A stretch of 64,000 bases of DNA from Methylotenera sp965234545 (GCA_965234545.1 OZ248348.1:434001-498000), one strand, 5' to 3'; shown: positions 1-8,955, numbered from the stretch's first letter. Numbers and translations are program-made. Notes: generated by a model from the sequence alone, not told the origin.

Positions 1-735
1 GTAGGTGTCGCTAGGGGTGCCGTGCAGCCAAATGCCAGAGCCGCTGCGGTTATGACGTTGGTCCCACTCGTTCGGGTAGTTTAGCGGGTAGGCGCCATCG
101 CCGTACATGTCGGCTAGCGGTTGGGTCAGTTTAGCTTTGGCAAAATACACGCCTATGGGCGTGCGTTTGTCGCCCTCGGTTTTCTTATCGACGCCATTTT
201 TACCTATGGTGACGTAGTAGTCTTTGACGTAACTTAAGCTGTTGCCGTTGTTTTTGTATAGGTATAAGCGCGATTTGTCGGTGTCGACCACGATGACATG
301 GCCTTGCTGCTCATTGGGCGCCAATAGCAAATTTGGCATGCTGTCGGTGTTTTGTTTGGATAAATAGTGCTCGATACGCACGCGGGCTTCGTCCTGCAAG
401 TCCTTGATGGCTTCGGTTTGGTTACTGTCGCTGCCACCAAAGCCTTGCAATTGCTGCGCTTGTGCCATGAGCAAATCACCGCGCACCAAGTAAGCCAATT
501 TAAAATTTGGGATGGTTTTAATCAGCTCGTCGACGGTGTTGAGCGCTTGATCATTTTTACCTTGGGTGATTTCCATCAAGCTCTTGGCGAGCAGGGTTTC
601 GGCTAAATTGCCTAAGCCATTTTGTTTGGCTTGAAACAAATTGCCTAGGCTTTCGCTATTGATTGCCGTGGCATTCCATGGCATCAAGGTAATCGCCGTT
701 AAAAGTGCGTAGGTTAAACTTTTATTCAAATGCAT
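1..735 (-). CDS. L,D-transpeptidase (YkuD family), C-terminus outside window
   Basis: The reading frame runs on the minus strand from ATG at 735 off the left edge (245 codons seen). A short hydrophobic N-terminus looks like a signal peptide ending near WNATA. A roughly 110-residue helical region follows, then a YkuD-type catalytic domain: a VIVVDTDKSRLYLY strand, GKNGVDKKTEGDKRTPIG, and SGIWLHGT, the usual His-Gly before the catalytic cysteine motif. That SHGCxR motif lies beyond the window, so activity cannot be confirmed. The family cross-links or trims peptidoglycan stem peptides in the periplasm. It lies 64 bases downstream of the TPR/NTF2-like gene and is probably co-transcribed with it. 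A Csd6-like carboxypeptidase role is an alternative. Confidence 0.85.
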   Translation of the reverse strand, partial: MHLNKSLTYALLTAITLMPWNATAINSESLGNLFQAKQNGLGNLAETLLAKSLMEITQGKNDQALNTVDELIKTIPNFKLAYLVRGDLLMAQAQQLQGFGGSDSNQTEAIKDLQDEARVRIEHYLSKQNTDSMPNLLLAPNEQQGHVIVVDTDKSRLYLYKNNGNSLSYVKDYYVTIGKNGVDKKTEGDKRTPIGVYFAKAKLTQPLADMYGDGAYPLNYPNEWDQRHNRSGSGIWLHGTPSDTY

Positions 736-799
736 CTATGCATGCCTAGCCCTAAAAAGTGACATCAAGCCGAACTGATCCGCGTCGTTATGCCATCAG

Positions 800-1801
800 C
801 TAGTTGCTGGCATTCTCTTGTTGGATGTACCAGTTGTCGCCTTCTTTTTTCATGATCAGTGTTTTCGTCGTGTGTATGGGCTTGCCATCGGCACGGTAGC
901 TTTGTTTGAAACGCACTCTAGCGTTGTTGCTGTCGGCTACACTGATGTTGATTTTGGATAGGCTGACGTTGATTTTAGACGGTTTGTTAATACGCTCTTT
1001 ACGTTGCTCTTCCCAAGCTTTGCGGCTTTGGCCTTTAGCCGGTTGGAAACTGGCACCGTAGCTAGCAAAGTAACGATCCAAATCCTTAGCTGACCAGGCT
1101 TGCGCCCAGTTATTGACCGCGGCGCTTAATTCTTCTTCGGCGCCTTTTGCTGGCGTGCTGCTAGTGGGTGCAGAGTTAGCTGCTTCGCTGGCGGTTTTTT
1201 TGCTCACGCTGTCCGATTTTTTTGCATCGGCTGCGGCTTTAGCCGGTTCTTTCGCGGCAACAGTGGTTTTGTTGCCGGTGCCGAATAAATCTTTTATTAA
1301 GGATAGTTTGCCTTGGGCACGGGTGTTGCTGGTGTCCAATTGCAAGGCTTTGTCGTAGGCTTCGGAGGCCATGCGGGCATATATGTCGCCTAAGTTTTCA
1401 TGGGCAGTAGCGTAGCTAGGATGGGTTTTAATGGCGGTTTCCAAGGATTTTCTGGCCTTATCAAACTGACCTTGATCGGCATACAACACCGCTAGGTTGT
1501 TGTAGGGTTCAGGTAAGTTGGGGAATTTTTCCGTCACGTCCGTGAACACCTTAATGGCTTCATCGCGGCGACCTTGCTCAGCCAACATCACGCCTTTCAT
1601 GAACAGGGCTTGGGCATTTTTTGGGTTGTTATTGATGTAAGCGTTGAGCTTATCAATGGCCGCTGCCGTTTGACCTTGGTCGGCCATTTGTGAAATGTCT
1701 TTTAGCTCATCGGCTTGCGCGTAAGAGGCACATAAGCTGAGTGATAAAATCACGGCAAGCTTAGCAATAGAGGCATTTAGCAAGGTAATAAATTTGTTCA
1801 T
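800..1801 (-). CDS. Exported TPR protein with C-terminal NTF2-like (Csd6-type) domain
   Basis: This 333-residue protein starts with a signal peptide (about residues 1-30, ending SYAQA). TPR-like helices follow at about 35-165, including ALFMKGVMLAEQGRRDEA and PYNNLAVLYADQGQFDKA. A low-complexity Lys/Ala/Ser linker spans about 175-220. A C-terminal alpha/beta domain (about 222-333) has the WAQAWSAKDLDRYFASY start and WYIQQE end seen in NTF2-like domains attached to L,D-transpeptidases. No enzyme motif is visible, so it is likely a periplasmic scaffold or cell-wall binding partner for the L,D-transpeptidase encoded just downstream. TTGATA-N17-TTAACT lies upstream as a weak promoter candidate. 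Family placement of the last domain is by eye. Confidence 0.8.
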   Translation of the reverse strand: MNKFITLLNASIAKLAVILSLSLCASYAQADELKDISQMADQGQTAAAIDKLNAYINNNPKNAQALFMKGVMLAEQGRRDEAIKVFTDVTEKFPNLPEPYNNLAVLYADQGQFDKARKSLETAIKTHPSYATAHENLGDIYARMASEAYDKALQLDTSNTRAQGKLSLIKDLFGTGNKTTVAAKEPAKAAADAKKSDSVSKKTASEAANSAPTSSTPAKGAEEELSAAVNNWAQAWSAKDLDRYFASYGASFQPAKGQSRKAWEEQRKERINKPSKINVSLSKINISVADSNNARVRFKQSYRADGKPIHTTKTLIMKKEGDNWYIQQENASN

Positions 1802-1935
1802 TGTGATATACTTTTTTTAGTTAACTAACAAAGTGTAATTCTATCAACAGCCTAGCTAACATCCAATAGCTCTATCGGCTTTATTGCTATATATTTCGTT
1901 CAATTTACCTAATCCATTCCCACTCATCACCGTTT

Positions 1936-3369
1936 ATGCTGAAAATCTACAATACCCTGGCTCGTGAAAAGCAAGTTTTTACCCCTATCGTGGCGGGCAA
2001 AGTGAGCATGTATGTCTGTGGCATGACGGTTTACGATTACTGCCACCTTGGCCATGCCAGGGTGATGGTGGTGTTTGACATGGTCGGCCGTTGGCTGCGC
2101 GCCAGTGGCTTTGAGCTTAAGTACGTGCGCAATATCACCGATATCGATGACAAAATTATTAAACGCGCCAATGAAAATCAAGAGAGCATAGGCCAGTTAA
2201 CCCAGCGCTTTATTGATGCCATGGATCAGGATGCGGCCAGTTTGTCTGTGATTAAACCCGACATCGAGCCCAAGGCGACCGATTTTGTCGAGGGCATGGT
2301 CAGCATGATTGCTAGCTTGATAGAAAAGGGCTATGCCTACGTGGCCGATAACGGCGACGTGTTTTACTCGGTCAATCAGTTTGCCGGATACGGAAAATTG
2401 TCCGGTAAATCCTTGGAGGACTTGCGTGCCGGCGAGCGCGTGGAAGTCGATACACACAAAAAAGACCCCATGGATTTTGTCTTATGGAAATCGGTTAAAC
2501 CCAATGAGCCCAGTTGGCCATCGCCTTTTGGCGGGCCCAATGGTGGCCGCGGTCGACCCGGTTGGCACATAGAATGTTCGGCCATGAGTGCCCACCATTT
2601 AGGCCAGCGTTTTGACATACACGGTGGCGGGCAAGATTTGCAGTTTCCACACCACGAAAACGAAATTGCCCAATCGGAAGCGGCCCACAGCCACGACGGG
2701 CAGCCCTGCCAAATGGTCAATTATTGGATGCATAATGGCTTTGTGCGGGTGGACGATGAAAAGATGTCCAAGTCCTTAGGCAACTTTTTTACCATACGCA
2801 CGGTGTTGCAACAGTACGATGCCGAGGTGGTGCGTTTCTTTATTTTGCGCGCGCACTACCGTAGTCCACTTAACTATTCCGATCAGCATTTAGACGATGC
2901 CAAATTGGCTTTGACGCGCTTGTACACCTCGCTGCGTGCCCATGCAGCGCCGTCTTGCAGCATAGACTGGCAACAGCCGCATGCGGCTCGCTTTAAGTTG
3001 GCCATGGACGACGATTTCAATACCCCGGAAGCGTTGGCTGTCTTGTTTGACCTAGCTAACGAATTGAATAAGAGCAAATCAGCGGCTACCGCCGCTTTGC
3101 TAAAAAGCTTGGCGGGTGTCTTGGGTTTGTTGCAACAAGATGCCACGGCCTTTTTGCAAGGGCAAGCGCCGGCTAACAGCACGTCCGCTGTTGAAAATGG
3201 CCAGTCACTTGGTTTGACGGCCGAGTTGATCGCCGGCAAAATTTTGGCACGGTCCGAGGCCAAGCAGGCGAAAAACTTCGCCTTAGCCGATGGCATCCGC
3301 CAGGAACTGACGGCCGCCGGCATAGTATTGGAAGACTCCCCGCAAGGCACGACATGGCGTCGCGCTTAA
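1936..3369 (+). CDS. cysS: Cysteine--tRNA ligase
   Basis: CysRS charges tRNA-Cys with cysteine in the cytoplasm using ATP. The 477-residue protein has the normal length for the family. It shows the N-terminal zinc-site cysteine in MYVCGMTVYDYCHLGHAR, where GHAR is the HIGH equivalent, the GWHIECSAMS and HGGGQDLQFPHHENE segments with zinc ligands, and KMSKSLGN for ATP binding. A C-terminal anticodon-binding helical region follows. No convincing Shine-Dalgarno sequence precedes the ATG (CATCACCGTTT), which is unusual among its neighbours. argJ follows after 36 bases on the same strand. Upstream it diverges from the TPR gene. Confidence 0.97.
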   Translation: MLKIYNTLAREKQVFTPIVAGKVSMYVCGMTVYDYCHLGHARVMVVFDMVGRWLRASGFELKYVRNITDIDDKIIKRANENQESIGQLTQRFIDAMDQDAASLSVIKPDIEPKATDFVEGMVSMIASLIEKGYAYVADNGDVFYSVNQFAGYGKLSGKSLEDLRAGERVEVDTHKKDPMDFVLWKSVKPNEPSWPSPFGGPNGGRGRPGWHIECSAMSAHHLGQRFDIHGGGQDLQFPHHENEIAQSEAAHSHDGQPCQMVNYWMHNGFVRVDDEKMSKSLGNFFTIRTVLQQYDAEVVRFFILRAHYRSPLNYSDQHLDDAKLALTRLYTSLRAHAAPSCSIDWQQPHAARFKLAMDDDFNTPEALAVLFDLANELNKSKSAATAALLKSLAGVLGLLQQDATAFLQGQAPANSTSAVENGQSLGLTAELIAGKILARSEAKQAKNFALADGIRQELTAAGIVLEDSPQGTTWRRA

Positions 3370-3405
3370 GCCTCATACACATCAAAAAAACAAGGAAAAT
3401 CCAGC

Positions 3406-4632
3406 ATGCCGGTTAAATTAACTGCCCCACAAGCCAGCACCTTATTGCCTGTACGCGGCGTTAAATTAGGTTATGCCGAAGCGCACATACGCAAAGCGCA
3501 ACGCAAAGACTTGTTGGTCATAAGCTTGGCCGAAGGCAGCGCGGTATCCGGGGTGTTTACGCAAAATCAATTTTGTGCGGCCCCGGTTACGCTGTGCAAA
3601 TCGCACTTGGCGGCCAAGCAGGGCATACGCGCTTTATTGGTCAATACCGGTTGCGCAAACGCGGGTACGGGCGAGCAGGGCATGCAGGCAGCCCAACAAA
3701 GCTGCGCTGCCTTGGCCGGTTTATTGAACTTGAATGCCGAACAAATCTTGCCCTTTTCGACCGGTGTGATTTTAGAGCCTTTGCCAGTGGATAAGTTGAT
3801 CTCGGGCTTGCCGACGGCTCTGGCTAATTTGAATGAAAACAATTGGTTAGCGGCGGCTGAAGCCATCATGACCACCGATATCGTGGCCAAGGCCACGTCT
3901 CGCCGCTTGCTGATAGACGGCCAGGCCGTGACCATCACCGGCATGAGTAAAGGCTCGGGCATGATACACCCCAATATGGCGACCATGCTGGGCTACATCG
4001 CTACCGATGCAGTGGTGAGTCAAGCCGCGCTGGATGCCATCATTCATTACGCCGTCAATAAATCCTTTAACTGCATCACCGTGGATGGCGATACCTCCAC
4101 CAACGATAGCTTGATTATGCTGGCCAGCCAACAAGCCGGCCATGCGCAAATTAGCGAAACCAGCCCATACTTTTTGGCCTTACGCGATGCCATGACCGAG
4201 GTGGCGATAGAGTTGGCGCAAGCCATCGTGCGCGATGGCGAAGGCGCGACCAAATTCATGACGGTGCAAATTGACGGGGGCAAAGACGAAGCCGAGTGCC
4301 GCAAAGTGGCGTATGCGATTGCCCACTCGCCTCTGATTAAAACGGCATTTTTTGCTTCTGACCCAAATTTAGGCCGAATTTTGGCGGCCATCGGTTATGC
4401 CGGTGTTGACCAACTCGACGTCAATCAACTCAAGCTTTACTTGGGCGACGTGCTGGTGGCAGAAAAAGGCGGGCGCGCCAGCGCTTACAGAGAAGAGCAG
4501 GGCGCTGCCATCATGCAGGAAGCGGAGATTTTAGTGCGCGTGGATTTGGCTAGAGGCGCTGCAAGTTGCACGATCTGGACTTGTGACTTTTCTTACGACT
4601 ACGTCAAAATCAATGCCGACTACCGTTCCTGA
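3406..4632 (+). CDS. argJ: Bifunctional ornithine acetyltransferase / N-acetylglutamate synthase
   Basis: ArgJ moves the acetyl group from N-acetylornithine to glutamate (arginine biosynthesis) and in many bacteria also makes N-acetylglutamate from acetyl-CoA. The 408-residue precursor contains the self-cleavage site KGSGMIHPNMATMLGY; the Thr in MATML becomes the nucleophile of the beta chain. TVDGDTSTNDS and ATKFMTVQ are typical family segments, and the C-terminus ends in NADYRS as usual. The ATG is preceded by a good AAGGA ribosome site (3392-3396 region). The Nudix fusion gene starts inside its last codons, indicating translational coupling. Confidence 0.96.
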   Translation: MPVKLTAPQASTLLPVRGVKLGYAEAHIRKAQRKDLLVISLAEGSAVSGVFTQNQFCAAPVTLCKSHLAAKQGIRALLVNTGCANAGTGEQGMQAAQQSCAALAGLLNLNAEQILPFSTGVILEPLPVDKLISGLPTALANLNENNWLAAAEAIMTTDIVAKATSRRLLIDGQAVTITGMSKGSGMIHPNMATMLGYIATDAVVSQAALDAIIHYAVNKSFNCITVDGDTSTNDSLIMLASQQAGHAQISETSPYFLALRDAMTEVAIELAQAIVRDGEGATKFMTVQIDGGKDEAECRKVAYAIAHSPLIKTAFFASDPNLGRILAAIGYAGVDQLDVNQLKLYLGDVLVAEKGGRASAYREEQGAAIMQEAEILVRVDLARGAASCTIWTCDFSYDYVKINADYRS

Positions 4633-5620
4633 TGCGAGTTTAGATTCGGGCAGCTTGACGCGTGCGGCCGTTGGCGTGATACAGCGAGCCGATGGCTGGG
4701 TCTTGTTAAACGAGCGGCCATTGGGCAAACCCTGGTCTGGTTATTGGGAGTTTCCCGGCGGCAAAATTGAAGAAAACGAGTCGCCCGAGCAAGCCCTAAA
4801 ACGCGAATTGCAAGAAGAACTGGGCATCACTGTCACGCAAGCCTACCCGTGGCTAACCCGTCGCTATGCCTACCCAGCTAAATACCTAGACAACGGCCAA
4901 TTGGCCAGCGCAGCTAAAACCGTGCAACTGCATTTTTTTGTGGTGCCGGCATGGTCGGGTGATCCGCAAGGCATGGAAGGGCAAAAACTCAGTTGGCAGT
5001 CAACAAAAGCCGTCAGCGTGTCGCCCTTGTTACCCGCCAACGCGCCCATTATCGATGCGCTCAATCTGCCTCAATTGCATGCCATTAGCAACCTCAGTGA
5101 AATGGGCGAACAGGCTTTTTTCCAGAGTTTGCAGCGCGCGCTGGATGGGGGTTTGGGCCTGCTGCAGTTACGCGAAAAGCAGTTGACGGCATCGGCATTT
5201 GCACGGTTTTTTCAGCGCGTCATGGCCATGACAGCGCCTTACGCGACTAAGATTGTGCTGAACTCGCATGGCCCATACGCATGCGGCGATTGGCCCGCGC
5301 ACGGCATGCATTTTACTGCACGAGATTTAATGCAATTGTCAGTTAAGCCAGCAGGCATGCTGTGCGGGGCTTCTTGCCATGACGCAACAGAATTGGCCAA
5401 AGCGGCGCAATTGGCTTTGGATTACGTGCTGTTGTCGCCCGTGCAATCGACCGCTAGTCACCCTGATGGCGACACATTGGGTTGGTCTGGCTTTAGCAAT
5501 CTTATAGAGGATTACCCCTTGCCGGTGTACGCCTTAGGTGGCATGCGGCATGAGGATGAACTGTTGGCTAGAAGCCATGGCGCGCATGGGCTGGCCATGC
5601 AACGCCACTGTTGGATTTAA
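4613..5620 (+). CDS. Nudix hydrolase (MutT-like) fused to ThiE/TenI-like domain
   Basis: A two-domain protein of 335 residues. Residues 15-145 form a MutT-type Nudix domain whose box (about 50-72) fits GX5EX7REUXEEXGU exactly, with REL and EELGI present, which predicts removal of 8-oxo-dGTP from the nucleotide pool. Residues about 155-335 resemble thiamine-phosphate synthase: GLGLLQLREKQL, GMHFTARDL, YVLLSPVQSTASHP and YALGGM follow the ThiE barrel order. The usual GPxFxTxTK phosphate motif is altered, so thiamine synthesis is doubtful. This fusion is common in betaproteobacteria. I chose ATG 4613, which overlaps the argJ stop, over an in-frame GTG at 4583. Confidence 0.9.
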   Translation: MPTTVPDASLDSGSLTRAAVGVIQRADGWVLLNERPLGKPWSGYWEFPGGKIEENESPEQALKRELQEELGITVTQAYPWLTRRYAYPAKYLDNGQLASAAKTVQLHFFVVPAWSGDPQGMEGQKLSWQSTKAVSVSPLLPANAPIIDALNLPQLHAISNLSEMGEQAFFQSLQRALDGGLGLLQLREKQLTASAFARFFQRVMAMTAPYATKIVLNSHGPYACGDWPAHGMHFTARDLMQLSVKPAGMLCGASCHDATELAKAAQLALDYVLLSPVQSTASHPDGDTLGWSGFSNLIEDYPLPVYALGGMRHEDELLARSHGAHGLAMQRHCWI

Positions 5621-5629
5621 TGACTGGCT

Positions 5630-6106
5630 TTAATGACCGGCTGCTGGGGCGTCTTTAACGCTGGCTTTGACGTTTTGTTTGACTAGGCTTTTATTGGCCA
5701 ATTTAAATGTCAGCACAAAATTCACGCTGTCGCCCACGCGCAAGGGTTTTTTCAAATCAAACAGCATCAAATGAAAGCCGCCTGGGCTTAGCTTGTAAGG
5801 CTTGCCGGCACTTAAGTTTAAACTTTCTAACATGCGCATTTTCATGACGCCGTTTTCCATGCTCATGCTGTGAATTTCAACGCTGTCGCTGACATCGGCC
5901 GTGGCTTCAACCAAACTGGCGTCTTTACTGCTGGTTAAGGTCATGTAAGCCGCACCCACTGTCGAGCCAGGATTGCTTGGCCGCGCCCATGCGTCTTGAA
6001 TGGTCACTAGCGTGCTGTTAGCAGGGCTTTCTGCTTGGGCAGTCCAGCTGCTAAATAGGGCCAATAAAGCCCAGCTTGTTAGGCTAAATGCGGTTAATTT
6101 TTTCAT
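5630..6106 (-). CDS. Periplasmic copper chaperone, PCu(A)C family
   Basis: PCu(A)C proteins carry Cu(I) in the periplasm and help assemble the copper centre of haem-copper oxidases. The 158-residue protein has a signal peptide (about 1-25, ending WTAQA) and an IQDAWARPS start typical of the family. The metal motif is visible as VEIHSMSMENGVMKM followed by GGFHLMLFDL, giving the His/Met ligands of the H(M)X10MX21HXM pattern. It is the last gene of the yacG side of the pilD-coaE-zapD-yacG run, 13 bases after yacG. Its presence fits the copper/cbb3 genes at 24-31 kb, although the two loci are not adjacent. Confidence 0.93.
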   Translation of the reverse strand: MKKLTAFSLTSWALLALFSSWTAQAESPANSTLVTIQDAWARPSNPGSTVGAAYMTLTSSKDASLVEATADVSDSVEIHSMSMENGVMKMRMLESLNLSAGKPYKLSPGGFHLMLFDLKKPLRVGDSVNFVLTFKLANKSLVKQNVKASVKDAPAAGH

Positions 6107-6119
6107 GATTGTTACTTTC

Positions 6120-6323
6120 TCAAGGGTTGTGGTCTGGGTATAACTCGTCTAAATCATCGCTGCTAATCGGCACGGGAATCGCGTATTCGCCATTCGCCCA
6201 AGCGCCGAAATCGACCATTTTACAGCGTTCGCTGCAGAACGGCCTAAAGGCATTGTTAGGGGAAAATTCGGCGAGGTTGCCGCATTTTGGGCAAGCGACT
6301 AAGCGTTTTTTACTGGGTTCCAT
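6120..6323 (-). CDS. yacG: DNA gyrase inhibitor YacG (zinc protein)
   Basis: A small 67-residue zinc-binding protein. The four ligands appear as CPKCG and FCSERCKMVDFGAWA, the hallmark of the family. In Escherichia coli YacG binds GyrB and inhibits gyrase, so the same role is inferred here. The N-terminal MEPSKKRLV is short and the C-terminus is acidic (DDLDELYPD). It lies between zapD upstream (79 bases) and the PCu(A)C gene downstream (13 bases), in the standard zapD-yacG order. Confidence 0.93.
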   Translation of the reverse strand: MEPSKKRLVACPKCGNLAEFSPNNAFRPFCSERCKMVDFGAWANGEYAIPVPISSDDLDELYPDHNP

Positions 6324-6402
6324 GGTCTGTTCGGTATTGATTAATGGGGTTTAAGCTAGGGACGATCAAGCCTTGGATTTCGGGCTGGATTAACAAAAGG
6401 CC

Positions 6403-7161
6403 TTATAGGTTACACAAGATCAGCGAGAAGCTGACGTCTTGTTGGTATTTTTGCAACTTTTGCCCATCATCAAGTTGATTAAAACGGATGTTGATGGCGT
6501 ATTTATTGGCGCTCACTTCCGGAAAGCAAGTTAACTTATCGTCCAATACCACGCGCAACATCTGCGCTGGTTTGGCACCTGCCAGCATTTGTTGATAGGC
6601 GCCGTTGCCGGCGACCAGTTTGCTGCTCACGCCACTGCCACGCAGTATGCGCAAAATGATGCCTATGGCCGCGTGCATGGGTAACAAGGGTTTGAGCCAT
6701 GCAGCAAAATCGGCGGATCGACGCGCTTCGCCCAATCCTAACCAATAGTGGTAAGACGGCACATCGAATTCGCAAACGCCACCCGGAATGCCGGCGCGTT
6801 GTTTAATGCCCATCAGCCATTCGTTGGCGCGCAAACTTTGGCCCAATTTAGTCGTTTCGGCACGCAAGCCTTCGGCGGCTTGGTCAATTTCGCTTAGAAT
6901 TTTATTCAGGGTGTTGGCAGCAATTGCTGGGTTGCCGACCAAGGCGCTCATGGCGACTTTTTGCCTTTCCAATTCTTGCAATAAATCCAGCTTTAATTCG
7001 GAACGGTCTACCACGTCTAAAATTTGCAATAGCGTGATGAGGGCGCAGTGGTGGTGGTGTTCGTGGCCGGCTGCTAGGTTATGCAGAAGCTTGGCGAACA
7101 AATCTTCTACGCGCAGTAAGGTGCGTATGCGTTCGTTGAAAGGGTAGTCGTAGCTAGGCAT
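6403..7161 (-). CDS. zapD: Cell division protein ZapD
   Basis: ZapD cross-links FtsZ protofilaments at the division ring. The 252-residue length matches the family. Recognisable segments include the N-terminal YDYPFNERIRTLLRVEDLF, the central LLQELERQK helices, and CEFDVPSYHYWL, which are well conserved in ZapD/YacF. The protein is cytoplasmic with no signal or membrane segment. The His-rich AAGHEHHHHCAL stretch near residue 35 is more histidine-rich than I would expect and may be lineage-specific. It sits between coaE and yacG, the standard order, 85 bases after coaE. Confidence 0.93.
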   Translation of the reverse strand: MPSYDYPFNERIRTLLRVEDLFAKLLHNLAAGHEHHHHCALITLLQILDVVDRSELKLDLLQELERQKVAMSALVGNPAIAANTLNKILSEIDQAAEGLRAETTKLGQSLRANEWLMGIKQRAGIPGGVCEFDVPSYHYWLGLGEARRSADFAAWLKPLLPMHAAIGIILRILRGSGVSSKLVAGNGAYQQMLAGAKPAQMLRVVLDDKLTCFPEVSANKYAINIRFNQLDDGQKLQKYQQDVSFSLILCNL

Positions 7162-7246
7162 GTTGAGTGTCAGGTAGGGTCAGCTAAACAACACAGTAAT
7201 AATCATGAATGAACACACAAAGATAAGTTGACATGGATTATTAAAT

Positions 7247-7864
7247 TTATTTGTTAACTATGCAAGTTTTAATGAATTTTTTATGAATTAGGCCGACTTT
7301 TTTCTGCAAGGCAGTTAGGTTGCCCTGGTTGTCTAAGACCTCGTCTGCGCCTTCGAGACGCCGAGCTCGGCTCACTTGCGCCTGCATGACGGCTTTTACA
7401 CTGGCGGCGGTGCTGCCGTTGCGTTGCATGGCGCGCTCAATTTGTAAGGCTACGGGGCAGTCTATGACCAGGACTTTGTCGGCTACTTCGTGGTAGCGCG
7501 TGCTTTCAAAATAAAGCGGAATCACCAAAATTTGGTAGGGGGCGGTGCTGTTTTTAGCATTTTCTTTGAGCTGCTGCATGGCCGCTTCGTATATAGCTGG
7601 GTGCATCAAGTTTTCTAATTTTAGGCGCTGCTCGGGATGGGCGAATACCTGATGGGCTAATTTTGCTCTATCCAAGCTGCCATCGGTTAGCAAAAAGTCC
7701 GCGCCAAACAGCAACTGAATTTGCCCTAACAAGGCTTGGCCTTTGGCCGTTAATTGATGGGCAATGGCATCGACGTCGACCACCGGCACGCCCAGGGTGG
7801 CAAATTGCTTGGCTGCTTCGCTTTTGCCCGATCCTATGCCACCTGTTAACACCACCACTTGCAT
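7247..7864 (-). CDS. coaE: Dephospho-CoA kinase
   Basis: CoaE phosphorylates the 3'-hydroxyl of dephospho-CoA, the last step of coenzyme A synthesis. The 205-residue protein begins with the P-loop VVVLTGGIGSGKSEAAK and keeps VPVVDVDAIAHQL (the Asp that activates the substrate) and the RLKLENLMHPAIYE lid segment. LVIDCPVALQIERAMQR is the usual late strand-helix motif. The length is normal. It starts 3 bases after the pilD stop, so the two are surely one transcript, an arrangement shared by most beta- and gammaproteobacteria. Confidence 0.96.
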   Translation of the reverse strand: MQVVVLTGGIGSGKSEAAKQFATLGVPVVDVDAIAHQLTAKGQALLGQIQLLFGADFLLTDGSLDRAKLAHQVFAHPEQRLKLENLMHPAIYEAAMQQLKENAKNSTAPYQILVIPLYFESTRYHEVADKVLVIDCPVALQIERAMQRNGSTAASVKAVMQAQVSRARRLEGADEVLDNQGNLTALQKKVGLIHKKFIKTCIVNK

Positions 7865-7867
7865 GGC

Positions 7868-8737
7868 TTAGCCCAGATAAAGCCGCATGAGTTGCGGTCC
7901 GAAAAATAAGGCGGCCAGTCCAGCGATAGCTAAAAACGGGCCAAATGGCATGGCGCTATCGCGCCCACGCTGCCCACTTAATATCAGTGCAATACCAACA
8001 GCGGCGCCCAATAAAGATGACAACAACAGAATGGCTGGTAGCATTTGCCAGCCATACCAAGCACCCAATGCGGCCAGTAATTTAAAATCACCGTAACCCA
8101 TGCCTTCTTTGCCGGTGCAAAGTTTAAATAGCCAATAGATGGACCAAAGTAGCAAATAACCTGCCATCGCACCGATTACAGCACTATCAAGATCGCTAAA
8201 GCCGAGGTTTAAATTAAACAGCAAGCCTAGCCAGAGTAGCGGTAGGGTCAAACTGTCAGGCAGCAATTGCGTATCGAAATCAATGAAAGTCAGCGCAATT
8301 AAACCCAAGCATAAAAGCCAGGCAAAGAAAGTCACGCTGCTGTAGCCAAATTGCCAACTGACTAAAGCCATCAATGCGGCTGATAACAACTCCACCAAGG
8401 GGTAACGCGGGCTGATTGCATACGCACAATGGCGGCAGCGCCCCTTTAATAGTAAGTAGCTGAGCAAGGGGATGTTGTCGCCTGCACTGATAGGCTGTTG
8501 GCAATGTGGGCAAGATGAGCGTGGCTGCATCAAGTTGTATGGCGTGGCTACTTGAGCAGTTTGGCCTTGCATGGCTAGGCAATCGGCTTGCCAATCGCGC
8601 TCCATCATTTTTGGCAAACGGTAAATCAGCACATTTAAAAAGCTGCCCAATAGCAAACCAAGTAACAGGCTCAATCCTATAAATAAGCTGCTGTTTTGTT
8701 GCAGGGATAACGAGATATCAGCAAACACGGCTGGCAT
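7868..8737 (-). CDS. pilD: Prepilin peptidase / N-methyltransferase
   Basis: PilD cleaves and N-methylates type IV prepilins and type II secretion pseudopilins in the inner membrane. The protein of about 289 residues has an N-terminal membrane segment, a cytosolic zinc loop with two CxxC pairs (CPHCQQ and CRHCAY), and the two catalytic aspartates in FIDFDTQLLPD and GYGDFKLLAALG. About eight hydrophobic segments are present. I prefer ATG 8737 because AAGG lies six bases before it; ATG 8743 directly abuts that AAGG. pilB and pilC, often upstream, are not here, so this copy is separated from the rest of the pilus genes. Confidence 0.94.
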   Translation of the reverse strand: MPAVFADISLSLQQNSSLFIGLSLLLGLLLGSFLNVLIYRLPKMMERDWQADCLAMQGQTAQVATPYNLMQPRSSCPHCQQPISAGDNIPLLSYLLLKGRCRHCAYAISPRYPLVELLSAALMALVSWQFGYSSVTFFAWLLCLGLIALTFIDFDTQLLPDSLTLPLLWLGLLFNLNLGFSDLDSAVIGAMAGYLLLWSIYWLFKLCTGKEGMGYGDFKLLAALGAWYGWQMLPAILLLSSLLGAAVGIALILSGQRGRDSAMPFGPFLAIAGLAALFFGPQLMRLYLG

Positions 8738-8949
8738 GAACATCCTTAAGGTAAGCTAAAAACGAGGGCTGATTTGGCTGCAAGATGAAACAGCCTGCAT
8801 CATCGCATTATCGCTGCTTTGTGGCAACAGTGGGCTAGCCAAGCTGGCCGCCGCTATGGCACGTCTAGCCCGCATAAAAAATCCAGTCAGCCTCTTGAAA
8901 GCAGGAAAAACGGCCGCATAAACAGCAATGCAATTGCAAACGCTCACGG

Positions 8950-8955
8950 TATAAT
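8950..8955 (+). promoter_or_regulatory. -10 element upstream of the orphan gene at 8982
   Basis: A perfect TATAAT lies 26 bases before the ATG at 8982, and an AGGA ribosome site follows at about 8971-8974. No good -35 hexamer is seen at 16-18 bases. The rest of the 238-base gap between pilD and this gene shows no clear RNA gene or operator. Confidence 0.5.

Noticed and set aside
1817..1828. 12-bp palindrome TTAGTTAACTAA upstream of the TPR gene
   Set aside because: AT-rich and short, matching no operator I know; could easily occur by chance.
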